From a candidate division TM6 bacterium GW2011_GWF2_32_72 (GTDB lineage Bacteria; Babelota; Babeliae; Babelales; GWF2-32-72), in assembly GCA_000989525.1 (NCBI GenBank), contig LBON01000002.1:186977-250976 (forward strand): 64,000 bases of DNA, read 5' to 3'. The position numbers and the translations under genes were made by a program. The notes under the pieces were generated by a model, which saw only the letters and a program-made list of their open reading frames with translations, was not told where the DNA came from and ran no database searches. Each line of letters begins with the position of its first letter. The stretch's first letter is position 1. Shown here piece after piece: positions 18,045 to 26,931 of the stretch.

Positions 18045-20057
18045 TTAATTTCTATAATCTCGCTTAAATTTCTTTTCTATCTCAGAAAAAGCAAGTAGCC
18101 AACCAGTTGGTCGACCATGAGGGCATGTAATTTTATTTGAAGTTTGAGAAAGATCATCAAGAAGTTTAAACATTTGTTCACGATTAAGTTCGTCACCAGC
18201 CTTGACCGCAGCTGCACATGACATTTTTGCATGAACTTTTTCATGTACTGCTTTAAAAAAATCTTTTTCATCTAAATCATTATATTCAATAATCCAACCA
18301 ATAACTTGTTTAACAAGCTCTTCTATGCAAATCTTTTGAGTGTCAATTGGCGTTGCTTTAACTACAATCTGACCCTCGCCAAACAATTCAAGTTCAATTC
18401 CGTGCTTATTAAATAAATCTAAATTTTCTTCAATCAAAGAAAGATCTTGAGCTGAAAGTTTAATTATTTTGGGGAACAACAATCCAACAGTAGGCACATT
18501 TTCAAAACGCTGTACATATTGTTCGTAAAGAACTCTTTCATGAGCTGCGTGTTGATCAACAAAAAATAGACCTTCTTCTTTTTCTAATAAAATATATGTT
18601 TTTTTATACTGACCAATTAATTCATAATCGCGTTCGGCAAGAATTTGTTTTTCGCCCATTTGAATTATTTGTTGTTGATCAAGATCTCTTTTGTTAAATA
18701 CTTGATTTAAAATCGCAAAAGATTGATCATCTCGATTCTTCAATACAACGCGATTGGTTTCATTTAAAATAAAATCTGGTTGAGATGAAATCGAAAACGA
18801 TTCTGAATTTAAATTTAATAAATTTTCTGTTGATTCATGTTTAACAACATCTTGTTTATCAAACCGGTTCAAATCATCTGAAAACGTTTCTAAACGCTCA
18901 TTTTGAATAGAATTTATTTTTTCAAAAGGGTCTGAATCAAAAGAAAATGTATTAATTAAATCAAAAGGGGCCCTTTTTAAATCTAAATTTGCAAAACCTA
19001 CCTCATGTCCACGCTCTACTTTGAGATATTCTAAGCTCACATTCTTTTTTAAAACTGATGAAAGCTGATCCTCCAAAGCTTGACGAACCGCCACCTGAAT
19101 TAAAAGCTCAATTTTACGGGGATTAAAAAATTGAACCTCTTCCTTCCTTGGATGAATATTTACATCAACCAACGCCTGATCCAATTCAACAAATAAAAAT
19201 GCTGCAGGAAATCGCGCAGGAGGCGCAACATTCAAATACGCTTTAATCAATGCATTAGAAAGCTTCTGATTTTTAACCCAACGTTTATTTACAAAGAAAA
19301 AAATCTGCCCTCTATCATATCTAAAATATTGATGATTCGAAGCCAACCCAAAAACAGAAACACCTGCCTTTGAATCTTTTTCAGAAACTTCAATTAAATT
19401 TGCAGAAAAATTAGAATCCCAAAGTTGTACAACACGAGATTTAAGGTCACTTACAACGGGGCAGTTATGAATCAATTTACCTTCAGAATGCAACTTAAAA
19501 TGAATATGTAAATAATCCAAACAAAAGGCCTGAAATAAACTTAAAATTTGACGCCACTCTGTTTCTTTTTTTTTCAAAAACTTTTTTCGAGCGGGAACAT
19601 TAAAAAACAAGTTTTTAATTGTAAAATCTGTACCATTAGAAGCAGCACACTCAGCAAATTCAGTTTCTTTACCACCATCTAAAACCATTTTCAAACCAGT
19701 TTGCGCACCGTCTTCTTTTGTAATTAATGTAATTTGAGAAACAGCGGAAATACTAGAAAGAGCCTCACCTCTAAACCCAAAAGTTGAAATAGACTCCAAA
19801 TCTTCTACAACAGAAATTTTACTTGTTGCATGATGCTCAAAACACATTCTGGCATCGTCAACGCCCATGCCACAACCATTATCTATAATACGAATTAAGG
19901 TTTTGCCACCATCTTCAAGATAAATAGAAATCTGTGTTGCACCAGCATCGATCGAATTTTCCACCAATTCTTTTACAACATTTGCAGGTCGCTCTACAAC
20001 CTCACCGGCGGCTATCTTACGAGCTTCTGAATCTGAAAGCTTACGAATTTTTGACAT
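18045..20057 (-). CDS. mutL: DNA mismatch repair protein MutL with endonuclease site
   Basis: 670 residues. The GHKL ATPase domain has its motifs: E-L-V-E-N-S-I-D-A-G, D-N-G-C-G-M and F-R-G-E-A-L-S-S-I. A low-complexity linker (about 350-470) leads to the C-terminal domain. DQHAAHERVLYE matches the DQHA-x2-E-x4-E metal site of nicking MutL proteins, and C-P-H-G-R-P-T supplies the usual second metal motif. This points to methyl-independent repair in which MutL itself nicks the new strand. No mutS or mutH is present in the window. It is last in an rnhB-prmC-pilN region. Confidence 0.96.
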   Translation of the reverse strand: MSKIRKLSDSEARKIAAGEVVERPANVVKELVENSIDAGATQISIYLEDGGKTLIRIIDNGCGMGVDDARMCFEHHATSKISVVEDLESISTFGFRGEALSSISAVSQITLITKEDGAQTGLKMVLDGGKETEFAECAASNGTDFTIKNLFFNVPARKKFLKKKETEWRQILSLFQAFCLDYLHIHFKLHSEGKLIHNCPVVSDLKSRVVQLWDSNFSANLIEVSEKDSKAGVSVFGLASNHQYFRYDRGQIFFFVNKRWVKNQKLSNALIKAYLNVAPPARFPAAFLFVELDQALVDVNIHPRKEEVQFFNPRKIELLIQVAVRQALEDQLSSVLKKNVSLEYLKVERGHEVGFANLDLKRAPFDLINTFSFDSDPFEKINSIQNERLETFSDDLNRFDKQDVVKHESTENLLNLNSESFSISSQPDFILNETNRVVLKNRDDQSFAILNQVFNKRDLDQQQIIQMGEKQILAERDYELIGQYKKTYILLEKEEGLFFVDQHAAHERVLYEQYVQRFENVPTVGLLFPKIIKLSAQDLSLIEENLDLFNKHGIELELFGEGQIVVKATPIDTQKICIEELVKQVIGWIIEYNDLDEKDFFKAVHEKVHAKMSCAAAVKAGDELNREQMFKLLDDLSQTSNKITCPHGRPTGWLLAFSEIEKKFKRDYRN

Positions 20058-20124
20058 AATATTTTTCGAGATATTTTAAAAAATTAACAAAAATTCATGT
20101 TAACAAAAAGATGAAAAAAGTCAC

Positions 20125-20664
20125 TTACAAAACAATTTCTACTGAAAATGTAATAGCTTTTAGATTACTTTCTTGCACAAAATTAACTGTTTTTAAACTA
20201 ACGTTCTTAGCCCAAGAAAATTTTTTAATTTGTGTAAGCATCTTTTCAGTAGAATTTGCGCCCAAGCCCTTTACACGAACTAATAACTTATTTTTTTCTA
20301 CCTGCGTCACTGTCTCAATATCAATCCCCTGCGGCACACAACTCAATAAATCATTCAAATAAGATATTCTCTTGTTTTCAATTCGTTTATTTTTTTGTTT
20401 TTGAAATGCCGCAAGCTCTTTTTCTACCCCTTGTTGTTCCAAAACAAAATTATTTTGATCAGTATCAATTTGAGCAAACTGTAGATCAACCTCTTTGAAT
20501 TCTTGATATAAACTTTGAGCAGCAAGGTATCGTCGCCACAAAGGCAAAGAAAATAACGCTAAACAAATAATTGTTATAACCAAACTAATTACAGAAAATA
20601 CAAACCAACGTTTCAATGATTTCTGTTTCTTGTTTGTTAAAGATTTAACCAAACTACTTTGCAT
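20125..20664 (-). CDS. PilN/GspL-like inner-membrane assembly protein
   Basis: 179 residues: a basic N-terminus, one membrane helix (VFSVISLVITIICLALFSL, about 27-45), a periplasmic coiled-coil, then a small alpha-beta domain (about 100-179) with N-D-L-L-S-C-V-P-Q-G-I-D-I, the pattern of PilN family proteins (L-x-x-I-P-x-G-V-x-L). PilN links the cytoplasmic ATPase platform to the pilus or secretion machinery. With gspE and the pseudopilin in the window, this supports a functional type II secretion or type IV pilus system. Sequence similarity is modest. Confidence 0.62.
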   Translation of the reverse strand: MQSSLVKSLTNKKQKSLKRWFVFSVISLVITIICLALFSLPLWRRYLAAQSLYQEFKEVDLQFAQIDTDQNNFVLEQQGVEKELAAFQKQKNKRIENKRISYLNDLLSCVPQGIDIETVTQVEKNKLLVRVKGLGANSTEKMLTQIKKFSWAKNVSLKTVNFVQESNLKAITFSVEIVL

Positions 20665-20749
20665 TTTTTTCCTTTTTTAATAGTTCAACCCTTTATATTT
20701 TTATTTAATAATGACAAACCCATCGATATCTCAAAAAAAACTGCCTGAA

Positions 20750-21622
20750 CTACAATCTTGCAACCGCTGATCTATCCTTGCCTGCCAAATCTTTTTCAAT
20801 ATCCACGTCAACAAAACCAGCCGACTCCAATAATTTTTTAAGAATAGGTCCTTGATCAAATCCAATTTCTAAAACAATTTTAGGGACGCCCTTAAAACAT
20901 TCACCGGACTGTAAATAATATTTAGCTCCAACAACTATTCTTTCAATAATCGCAAGGCCATGGTTTTCCGCAATCAATGCCGCCTCATCTTCCCATTCAG
21001 TTACAGAAAGATCTAAGTCATCCCAAACTAAAGGATCAATGTACGGAGGATTGGAAATTATCAAATCAAATCTTTGATCAACTGGTAGATTTTCATAAAC
21101 ATCAGAATTAACAAATTCAATATTTCCAAGCTCATTTAATTCTGCATTTTCTTGAGCAAGGTAAAGTGCCGCCTCGGATATGTCTGTTGCAACAAAATCA
21201 AAGCTAGGAAAGGCTTTTGACAAAGCAATTACAATACAACCTGAACCTGTACATAAGTCTAAAACTTTTAATTTTTTATCTTTACAAGGTTTTAGCTTTT
21301 CTATCAAATTCAATACAATTTCTTCTGTTTCTGGCCGAGGAATCAAAACAGGAGGACGAACTAATATTTTAACACCACAAAAATTCACATAACCAATCAA
21401 ATACTGCAGTGGCATATTTTCTTGAATTAATTTTTCAAGCCAAATTTTCAATTTTTTTTCTTGCGATTCCGTTAATTTAAAATCTTTTTCCGCCAATAAA
21501 TGTGCTCGTTTCTTTTCACAAATTTCTTCTAAAATCCACCAGGCATACATTTGAGAAATTTCCGAATCATAAACTGAGCTTAATTTATCTGCTATTTTTT
21601 TTGTTAATTCTAAGATTTTCAT
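20750..21622 (-). CDS. prmC: Release factor glutamine N5-methyltransferase
   Basis: 290 residues. A helical N-terminal domain (about 1-80) precedes a Rossmann methyltransferase with the SAM-binding D-L-C-T-G-S-G-C-I and the catalytic N-P-P-Y-I-D motif. The linker R-P-P-V-L-I-P-R-P-E-T-E is diagnostic of PrmC/HemK. It methylates the GGQ glutamine of RF1 and RF2; RF2 is encoded at 49.6 kb. Downstream of rnhB and the HAS-barrel-like gene on the same strand. Confidence 0.95.
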   Translation of the reverse strand: MKILELTKKIADKLSSVYDSEISQMYAWWILEEICEKKRAHLLAEKDFKLTESQEKKLKIWLEKLIQENMPLQYLIGYVNFCGVKILVRPPVLIPRPETEEIVLNLIEKLKPCKDKKLKVLDLCTGSGCIVIALSKAFPSFDFVATDISEAALYLAQENAELNELGNIEFVNSDVYENLPVDQRFDLIISNPPYIDPLVWDDLDLSVTEWEDEAALIAENHGLAIIERIVVGAKYYLQSGECFKGVPKIVLEIGFDQGPILKKLLESAGFVDVDIEKDLAGKDRSAVARL

Positions 21623-21645
21623 ATCTACCCTTATTTAAGCCAACT

Positions 21646-22260
21646 TTACAAATCCAAAATAAATTGCGCACGCTGTAAAAATAATCTTAAGCGTCTATAA
21701 TCATTGCCCGAAATCAAAGAAAATGTATCAACAAAGAGATCAATCTCTGGTTTTCCCCAAACACCCTGAACCGATAAATTCTTTAAAATAGCCAAAAGTA
21801 ATTCATCTAAATTAAAAATTTCTTGCGATGCCCCAAACAAAACATGCAAAAAGCGTTCAGAACTAAAAAATCTCTTAACCTCCGCCGTTGAAGCCAAACT
21901 AACAAATGAATGAATTTTAGGAGGTTCAGGAGCTAAAAGATAATATAAAGTCTCTCGTTCCAAGTACCCCACACTCAAACAAGAAAAAGTAGTTCTTAAA
22001 AATTCAAAAATTTGCGGTTGTTCCCGAACTAATTCTTCATACGTTTTTTGATAAGCAACTGGCTGACGAATAGGATCAATCGAACCAGTATTAATTTGAT
22101 GAACAATTCCAAAGGCAACTCTATTACCACAATCAACAGAAACCAAGGAGCCAAATGCAGGATATTTGTGCCATTGCCAACTTTGAGCAATCCATCCATT
22201 CAAAGAACTCTCTATAACTTCAGAAAAGCATTCCTTGTTTTTCATATTCAGCACTTTCAT
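21646..22260 (-). CDS. Conserved protein with HAS-barrel-like N-terminus
   Basis: 204 residues, no signal peptide. The N-terminal half (A-F-G-S-L-V-S-V-D...G-I-V-H-Q-I-N-T-G-S-I-D, R-E-Q-P-Q-I-F) resembles the HAS-barrel domain described at the N-terminus of HerA-type ATPases and in stand-alone proteins conserved in cyanobacteria. P-E-P-P-K-I-H-S-F-V is another point of similarity to those stand-alone forms. The C-terminal half is helical. No ATPase motif is present. Its start overlaps the end of rnhB by about 40 bases. Function unknown. Confidence 0.6.
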   Translation of the reverse strand: MKVLNMKNKECFSEVIESSLNGWIAQSWQWHKYPAFGSLVSVDCGNRVAFGIVHQINTGSIDPIRQPVAYQKTYEELVREQPQIFEFLRTTFSCLSVGYLERETLYYLLAPEPPKIHSFVSLASTAEVKRFFSSERFLHVLFGASQEIFNLDELLLAILKNLSVQGVWGKPEIDLFVDTFSLISGNDYRRLRLFLQRAQFILDL

Positions 22261-22888
22261 CTTTAGTTTCTAAATTTCCTAAAAATGACAGTCTATGAAT
22301 TATAGATTTGTTATTCAAGACTAATGCATTCCAATGCGCTTTTGTGCCGTATCCTTTATTGCTTTCCAATTTATAAGCAGGAAAAATCTTACCAAATCTT
22401 TGCATAATTCTATCCCGTTGCACTTTAGCAACAATAGAAGCCGCTGCAATTGAACTAGATTTAGATTCACCTTTATCAAAAGATCGAACCTCCACCCCAA
22501 AGATCTCTAAGGGCATAGAATCAACTAAAACATATTTTAAATGGGGTTTTGCAGACATCATTAACTGATTAACCGATTTTGCCATAGAAATAAGGGTAGC
22601 CTGATAAATGTTCTGCTGATCAACAACCCTATGACTTACAACCGAATAACTAAAAATTCCGTTTTTACAAATCCATGCAAAAGCCTTTTGCAACTCATTT
22701 TCATCTAAAATTTTTGAATCTTGCAAAAGAGAAGAAGTTTTTCCTTTATTTAAGACTACCGCAGCTGTAACAAGAGGACCAGCCAAACAACCTCGGCCAA
22801 CTTCATCAACACCACAAACTAGACAATTTTCAGCCCAAGATTCTTTTTCAAAATGATTTTTAATGAATTTATACTTAATCTTGACCAT
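22220..22888 (-). CDS. rnhB: Ribonuclease HII
   Basis: 222 residues. G-V-D-E-V-G-R-G-C-L-A-G-P-L contains the first two catalytic acids (D and E); Y-V-L-V-D-S-M-P supplies the third, and a G-x-G-T motif near K-G-Y-G-T is the usual substrate loop. RNase HII removes ribonucleotides from DNA and RNA primers. It heads a minus-strand run with the HAS-barrel-like gene and prmC. The ~20 N-terminal residues before C-G-V-D-E-V are somewhat longer than in many homologues. Confidence 0.95.
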   Translation of the reverse strand: MVKIKYKFIKNHFEKESWAENCLVCGVDEVGRGCLAGPLVTAAVVLNKGKTSSLLQDSKILDENELQKAFAWICKNGIFSYSVVSHRVVDQQNIYQATLISMAKSVNQLMMSAKPHLKYVLVDSMPLEIFGVEVRSFDKGESKSSSIAAASIVAKVQRDRIMQRFGKIFPAYKLESNKGYGTKAHWNALVLNNKSIIHRLSFLGNLETKDESAEYEKQGMLF

Positions 22889-23181
22889 CTAAATCTCAAA
22901 TTAAGGGCTATTTTCGCCCAAAGACACATTATTTTATTCTTATTGAAATAGCTATCATATAAAAAAAAAGCAAGCTTCTCAAGTCAAAACAGGCCTATTT
23001 GTAACTTTTTTTTAAAAAGGCATCGCCACAACACCCATCCAATCAACCTTTTTACCAAAAATACAACAAAGCGGTGCTTACAAACCCAGTTGACAAACTG
23101 AATTATTCACGTACTCTTAGAAACATATACAGCATAATTTTTAAAATAATTTAAACGCGGATAGGCAAAAGGAGGAACAAT

Positions 23182-23856
23182 ATGACTTGTTCAACAGAAT
23201 TAAGAGTAAAAGAGCTCTTAAGAGAAAAAGGCTGGACTACCAAAGTCTTAGCTGAAAAAACCGGACTTTCTGAAAGTTATTTAACTCACATAAAAAACGG
23301 AACAAGAAGATGGAATGAAGATTCCCTCAAAAAACTTGCAAACGCTTTTGAAATTTCCCCTACAGAAATGTTTGTCCAAAGAAGGCAAAGAACAGATAAT
23401 ATAAGCAACAATGTAACACTACCAGAAACATCTGAAGCCGAACTAAAAATTCAAATTGTTCCTGTTGTTGGTGACATTCCAGCAAATCCATCACCTTACA
23501 ATAATCAGTTAATGCAGGTTACAACAGGTTTTAAAGATATCTTTGTACCAGTATTAAATTCTGAAGACTCATCAATGTTTGCCTACACAGTAGAAAGCAA
23601 TACATTGGCACCTGTCTTTATTAAAGGTGATTTATTGATAATTTCACCTGAAACATGGACAAGATCTGGCGATATAGCTGCTGTTGAATATGGAAATGAT
23701 GTTCCAGTAAGAACAATTGCCCAAGTTACATATACAGAAGATTTTATTGTTCTTGAATCCATCAATCACAAGCAACCTCCAATTGCATTAATTAGAGGCA
23801 AAGATCAATTTAGAATCATTGGCAGAGTTATTGCTCGCCATCAAAACTTAGTGTAA
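23182..23856 (+). CDS. XRE-type repressor with degenerate LexA/S24 domain
   Basis: 224 residues. An N-terminal helix-turn-helix (K-V-L-A-E-K-T-G-L-S-E-S-Y-L-T-H-I-K-N-G, about 22-41) is of the Cro/CI type. The C-terminal region (about 92-220) follows the LexA/CI peptidase fold, but the catalytic residues look replaced: the G-D-S-M-x-P motif reads S-N-T-L-A-P (Thr141 for Ser), the Lys position is Arg177 (V-P-V-R-T), and the Ala-Gly cleavage site reads A-N (101-102). It probably dimerises but does not self-cleave. An AGGAGG site precedes ATG; a TTGACA lies at 23090. It stands alone between terminators, not in a prophage. Confidence 0.85.
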   Translation: MTCSTELRVKELLREKGWTTKVLAEKTGLSESYLTHIKNGTRRWNEDSLKKLANAFEISPTEMFVQRRQRTDNISNNVTLPETSEAELKIQIVPVVGDIPANPSPYNNQLMQVTTGFKDIFVPVLNSEDSSMFAYTVESNTLAPVFIKGDLLIISPETWTRSGDIAAVEYGNDVPVRTIAQVTYTEDFIVLESINHKQPPIALIRGKDQFRIIGRVIARHQNLV

Positions 23857-23916
23857 AACTTTAAGAGAAAGTTAATAAATAATAGCTTTCCCTTATTTTT
23901 CTGATAAGCTAATCCG

Positions 23917-23943
23917 GGTGTTGGTATTTTCCAACACCTTTTT
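23917..23943 (+). terminator. Terminator after the repressor gene
   Basis: GGTGTTGG (23917-23924) pairs with CCAACACC (23931-23938) around TATTTT, then TTTTT. It could also be an upstream attenuator for rpsF, since the leader begins immediately after it. Confidence 0.88.
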
Positions 23944-24046
23944 AGTTAGGTAATTTTTAAATATAAAAAACCTAACTTTGCTAAATAAAACAGCTATTTA
24001 AGCTAGTTTTATAGTTAAAAGTTTAACTTCCAGTTAGCATAAGGAG
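23944..24046 (+). promoter_or_regulatory. Structured rpsF-rpsR leader with competing stems
   Basis: CCTAACT (23971-23977) can pair perfectly with AGTTAGG (23944-23950), or its CTAACT part with AGTTAG (24032-24037) just before the AAGGAG ribosome-binding site (24041-24046); the two pairings exclude each other. Between them ATAAAAC-AGCT (23985-23995) folds with AGCT-A-GTTTTAT (24001-24012). This arrangement could let S6:S18 control its own translation. The bulged CCG of the known S6:S18 leader motif is not evident, so regulation is inferred. Confidence 0.45.
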
Positions 24047-24051
24047 TACAA

Positions 24052-24552
24052 ATGCTACGTTACGAGACACTCATCTTGGCTTCTCCAGAGATTTCCACAG
24101 AAGAAATCAAAAACATGGAGACGCAAGTTGACAGAATTATCAAGAAATACAAAGGAACAGTAATTTCCTTTGAAAAATGGGGTAAATATTTACTCGCATA
24201 CCCAGTCAAAAAACATGACTACGGCATTTACTTCCTAGTTCGATACGAACTCGAAGAATCAAATAATAATCAACTTTATAAAGATATAGATATGCTTTTC
24301 AAGCTTAAGTTCAGCGATGCTGTTCTAAGAAGCATGGAAACTAGCCTGAATCCAAATGGCTCACTAGTTTACCTAAGACCTAAATCTGCAGAAGAAACAA
24401 CAGTAAAAGACGTTGATTCATTCTTAAAAGAAAATAAGATGGAAGGCCTATTAGGTTCTGACGAAAAAAAGTCTCGATTCACTCCCAAAAAGAGAGAAGT
24501 TGCTGAAGTTTTTGAAGAAGATGATTTCGAAGAAATAGAAGGAGCAGAATAA
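24052..24552 (+). CDS. rpsF: 30S ribosomal protein S6
   Basis: 166 residues. The first ~100 form the S6 fold: M-L-R-Y-E-T-L-I-L-A at the N-terminus, G-K-Y-L-L-A-Y-P-V-K-K-H-D-Y-G and a D-A-V-L-R strand. S6 binds S18 on the 30S platform. A C-terminal extension of about 60 residues ends in an acidic run (EEDDFEEIEGAE) and is longer than in most S6 proteins. AAGGAG precedes ATG, and the stop shares one base with rpsR (TAATG). Neither ssb nor rplI, frequent neighbours of these genes, lies here. Confidence 0.95.
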   Translation: MLRYETLILASPEISTEEIKNMETQVDRIIKKYKGTVISFEKWGKYLLAYPVKKHDYGIYFLVRYELEESNNNQLYKDIDMLFKLKFSDAVLRSMETSLNPNGSLVYLRPKSAEETTVKDVDSFLKENKMEGLLGSDEKKSRFTPKKREVAEVFEEDDFEEIEGAE

Positions 24553-24851
24553 TGGCCGGAAAAGCTAAACAAAAAATCAAACTAAGATTAAGCTCCAGAT
24601 TAGTTAAGAAAAAGACACGCAGAAAAAAAGGTTTTAATGGTGCTAAACACTGTAGATTCTGTGGAAATGCAGAAAATTTACAAAACTTAGACTATAAAAA
24701 CACAGACATGTTAAAACACTTTTTAACAGAAAGCGGTAAAATTCTTACATCCAAAATTTCTGGTAACTGTGCAAAACATCAAAGAGAACTTTCTTCTTGT
24801 ATTAGAAAAGCCCGTACAATGGCTTTAATACCTTATACATGCGCAGGCTAA
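24552..24851 (+). CDS. rpsR: 30S ribosomal protein S18, cysteine-containing form
   Basis: 99 residues. The S18 core is plain: D-Y-K-N-T-D-M-L-K-H-F-L-T-E-S-G-K-I-L, then C-A-K-H-Q-R-E-L, R-K-A-R-T-M-A-L-I-P. H-C-R-F-C-G near residue 35 and the later Cys make this a zinc-ribbon-like (C+) S18. The basic N-terminal ~28 residues are an extension relative to short S18 proteins. Translation is coupled to rpsF by the TAATG junction. Confidence 0.95.
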   Translation: MAGKAKQKIKLRLSSRLVKKKTRRKKGFNGAKHCRFCGNAENLQNLDYKNTDMLKHFLTESGKILTSKISGNCAKHQRELSSCIRKARTMALIPYTCAG

Positions 24852-24885
24852 AATCTGATTTTAGAATTTTAAAAGAAACCAAAAG

Positions 24886-24913
24886 GGTCTCGACGCAAGT
24901 CGGGGCCTTTTTT
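24886..24913 (+). terminator. Terminator of the rpsF-rpsR operon
   Basis: GGTCTCGAC pairs with GTCGGGGCC (two G-T pairs) around GCAA, followed by TTTTTT. Confidence 0.85.
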
Positions 24914-24963
24914 ATCCTAAAAAGACAAAGATATAGACCTCAAAGCCTCAACTAAAGGTTATA

Positions 24964-24992
24964 TTTACATAAAGAAACCATTCTGCTAAAAT
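24964..24992 (+). promoter_or_regulatory. Promoter of typA
   Basis: TTTACA (24964-24969), 17 bases, then TAAAAT (24987-24992) with an upstream TG (extended -10 TGCTAAAAT). It lies 45 bases before the typA start. Confidence 0.7.
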
Positions 24993-25036
24993 AGATATAT
25001 TCCAAACTTTTTCAAATTAACCTTAAGGGGGGATGA

Positions 25037-26851
25037 ATGAATAATACAAATAGAGAAAACATTCGAAATATAGCAATTATTGCACACGTTGACCATGGCA
25101 AAACTACTCTTGTAGACGAGCTGTTAAAACAATCCGGCACACTACAAAAAATGGATACTGACCGGGTAATGGATTCCAATGACATCGAAAGAGAACGCGG
25201 AATTACCATTTTGGCCAAAAACACCGGTATAAATTATAAAGACCATGCAATCAACATTGTAGATACCCCTGGACACGCAGATTTTGGTGGTGAAGTTGAA
25301 CGAACACTGCAAATGGTCGAAGGTTTCTTACTTCTTGTCGACGCCGCAGAAGGTGTTCTACCTGGTACAAGATTTGTTCTTCAAAAGGCTCTAAAATTAA
25401 ATTTAAAACCTATCGTTGTAATTAACAAAATAGATAGAAAAGATGCTGATATTGAAGCAACAGAAAATCAAATTCACGATCTTTTCTTAGACCTTGCCAC
25501 CCACGAAGATCAATTAAATTTTTCTATCTTGTATGGCTCTTCCAGAGAAGGTTTTATGACAAAAGATTTATCTGTAAAAAAAGATAATATGGAAGATTTA
25601 CTTGATGCCATTTTAGAAACTATTCCAGCCCCTGCATCAAGACACGAAAATGATTTACAATTCTTGGTAACAAGCTTGGATTCTTCAGATTTCTTGGGAA
25701 TAATCGCAATTGGAAGAGTTTTTAGCGGGTCCATTTCAGTTGGTGAACAGTTTATAACTTGTTTAGATGATTTAGTTGGACAACCTTCAAAAGTTACAAA
25801 AATTTACAAATTTGTTGGGTTAAACAAGATAGAAATAGAAAAAGCTGAATATGGCGATATTGTAGCAATTACAGGCTTTCCAAAACCTATAAAAATAAAT
25901 ACAACATTATGCAATGTTGGAAAACCATTCCCAGCACCTTACGTAAAAATCGACGAACCAACAATTTCTATCTTCTTATCTGTTAACAACTCTCCGTTTA
26001 GTGGACAAGAAGGAACACTTCTTACATCTAGACAAATCAAAGACCGACTAGAAAAAGAACTAGAAACAAACGTTGCTTTAAGAGTTGAACCAACAGATTC
26101 ACCAGAAACATTTAAAGTTTCAGGACGAGGTCAACTTCACCTAGGTATTCTTGTAGAAAACATGAGAAGAGAAGGTTTTGAAGTACAAATTTCTTCACCT
26201 CAAGTTATTTTCAAAACAATTGATGGTCAAAAGCAAGAACCAATGGAACACTTAATTTTAGACATTGAAGAAGCGCATCAAGGTGTTATCATGGAAAAAC
26301 TTGGTATTAAAAAAGCTATTATGACAAACCTAAAACCACTAGAAAATGGCAGAGTTTGTTTGGAATTTGAAGTTCCTTCCAGATCTTTACTTGGATTTAG
26401 AGGTCAATTTTTGACAGATACTCGTGGAACAGGAATAGCAAACTACAGTTTTTCTGGATACGCACCTTTTAAAGGTGATATTCCTACCAGAACAAAAGGA
26501 GCGCTTGTTTCCATGGAAGATGGTTCAACAACAGCATTTGCTCTTAACAATCTTCAAGAACGTGGTGTTTTATTTGTAGAACCAGGCGAAAAAGTTTATA
26601 TCGGCATGATAGTTGGTGAAAACAGTAGAGATTGCGATATGGACGTTAATCCATGCAAAGGTAAAAAGCTTACAAACATGCGTGCCACAGGTACTGACGA
26701 AGGTATCTTCTTAGAACCACCTCGCAGAATGACACTTGAACAAAGTATGGAATGGATTGGTGCAGACGAGCTAGTTGAAGTTACTCCAAAAAGTGTTCGC
26801 CTAAGAAAGAAAACACTTAATCCAAACTTAAGAAAAAAAGATAATAGATAA
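25037..26851 (+). CDS. typA: Ribosome-associated GTPase TypA/BipA
   Basis: 604 residues, the normal size. The G domain shows [10 protein letters not shown] (G1), R-E-R-G-I-T-I-L (G2), [10 protein letters not shown] (G3) and N-K-I-D (G4). The EF-G-like domains and the TypA-specific C-terminal region follow ([20 protein letters not shown]). TypA binds the ribosome and helps 50S assembly under stress. A purine-rich AAGGGGGG precedes ATG. It has its own promoter and terminator. Confidence 0.97.
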   Translation: MNNTNRENIRNIAIIAHVDHGKTTLVDELLKQSGTLQKMDTDRVMDSNDIERERGITILAKNTGINYKDHAINIVDTPGHADFGGEVERTLQMVEGFLLLVDAAEGVLPGTRFVLQKALKLNLKPIVVINKIDRKDADIEATENQIHDLFLDLATHEDQLNFSILYGSSREGFMTKDLSVKKDNMEDLLDAILETIPAPASRHENDLQFLVTSLDSSDFLGIIAIGRVFSGSISVGEQFITCLDDLVGQPSKVTKIYKFVGLNKIEIEKAEYGDIVAITGFPKPIKINTTLCNVGKPFPAPYVKIDEPTISIFLSVNNSPFSGQEGTLLTSRQIKDRLEKELETNVALRVEPTDSPETFKVSGRGQLHLGILVENMRREGFEVQISSPQVIFKTIDGQKQEPMEHLILDIEEAHQGVIMEKLGIKKAIMTNLKPLENGRVCLEFEVPSRSLLGFRGQFLTDTRGTGIANYSFSGYAPFKGDIPTRTKGALVSMEDGSTTAFALNNLQERGVLFVEPGEKVYIGMIVGENSRDCDMDVNPCKGKKLTNMRATGTDEGIFLEPPRRMTLEQSMEWIGADELVEVTPKSVRLRKKTLNPNLRKKDNR

Positions 26852-26866
26852 GTTGGAAAAATGATA

Positions 26867-26911
26867 AAAAACACTTTGTTAAACCTTTCAAGGCTAAACG
26901 AAGTGTTTTTT
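26867..26911 (+). terminator. Terminator after typA
   Basis: AAAAACACTTTGTT (26867-26880) pairs with AACGAAGTGTTTTT (26897-26910) around a 16-base loop containing a small CCTT/AAGG stem. It ends 21 bases before truA, so truA may be transcribed partly by read-through. Confidence 0.75.
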
Positions 26912-26931
26912 ATTTAAATGGAAAAAACTAC

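Noticed and set aside
22889-23181. Small RNA such as SRP RNA or a riboswitch in the gap before the repressor gene
   Set aside because: No conserved core was recognised; only a promoter-like TTGACA was visible.
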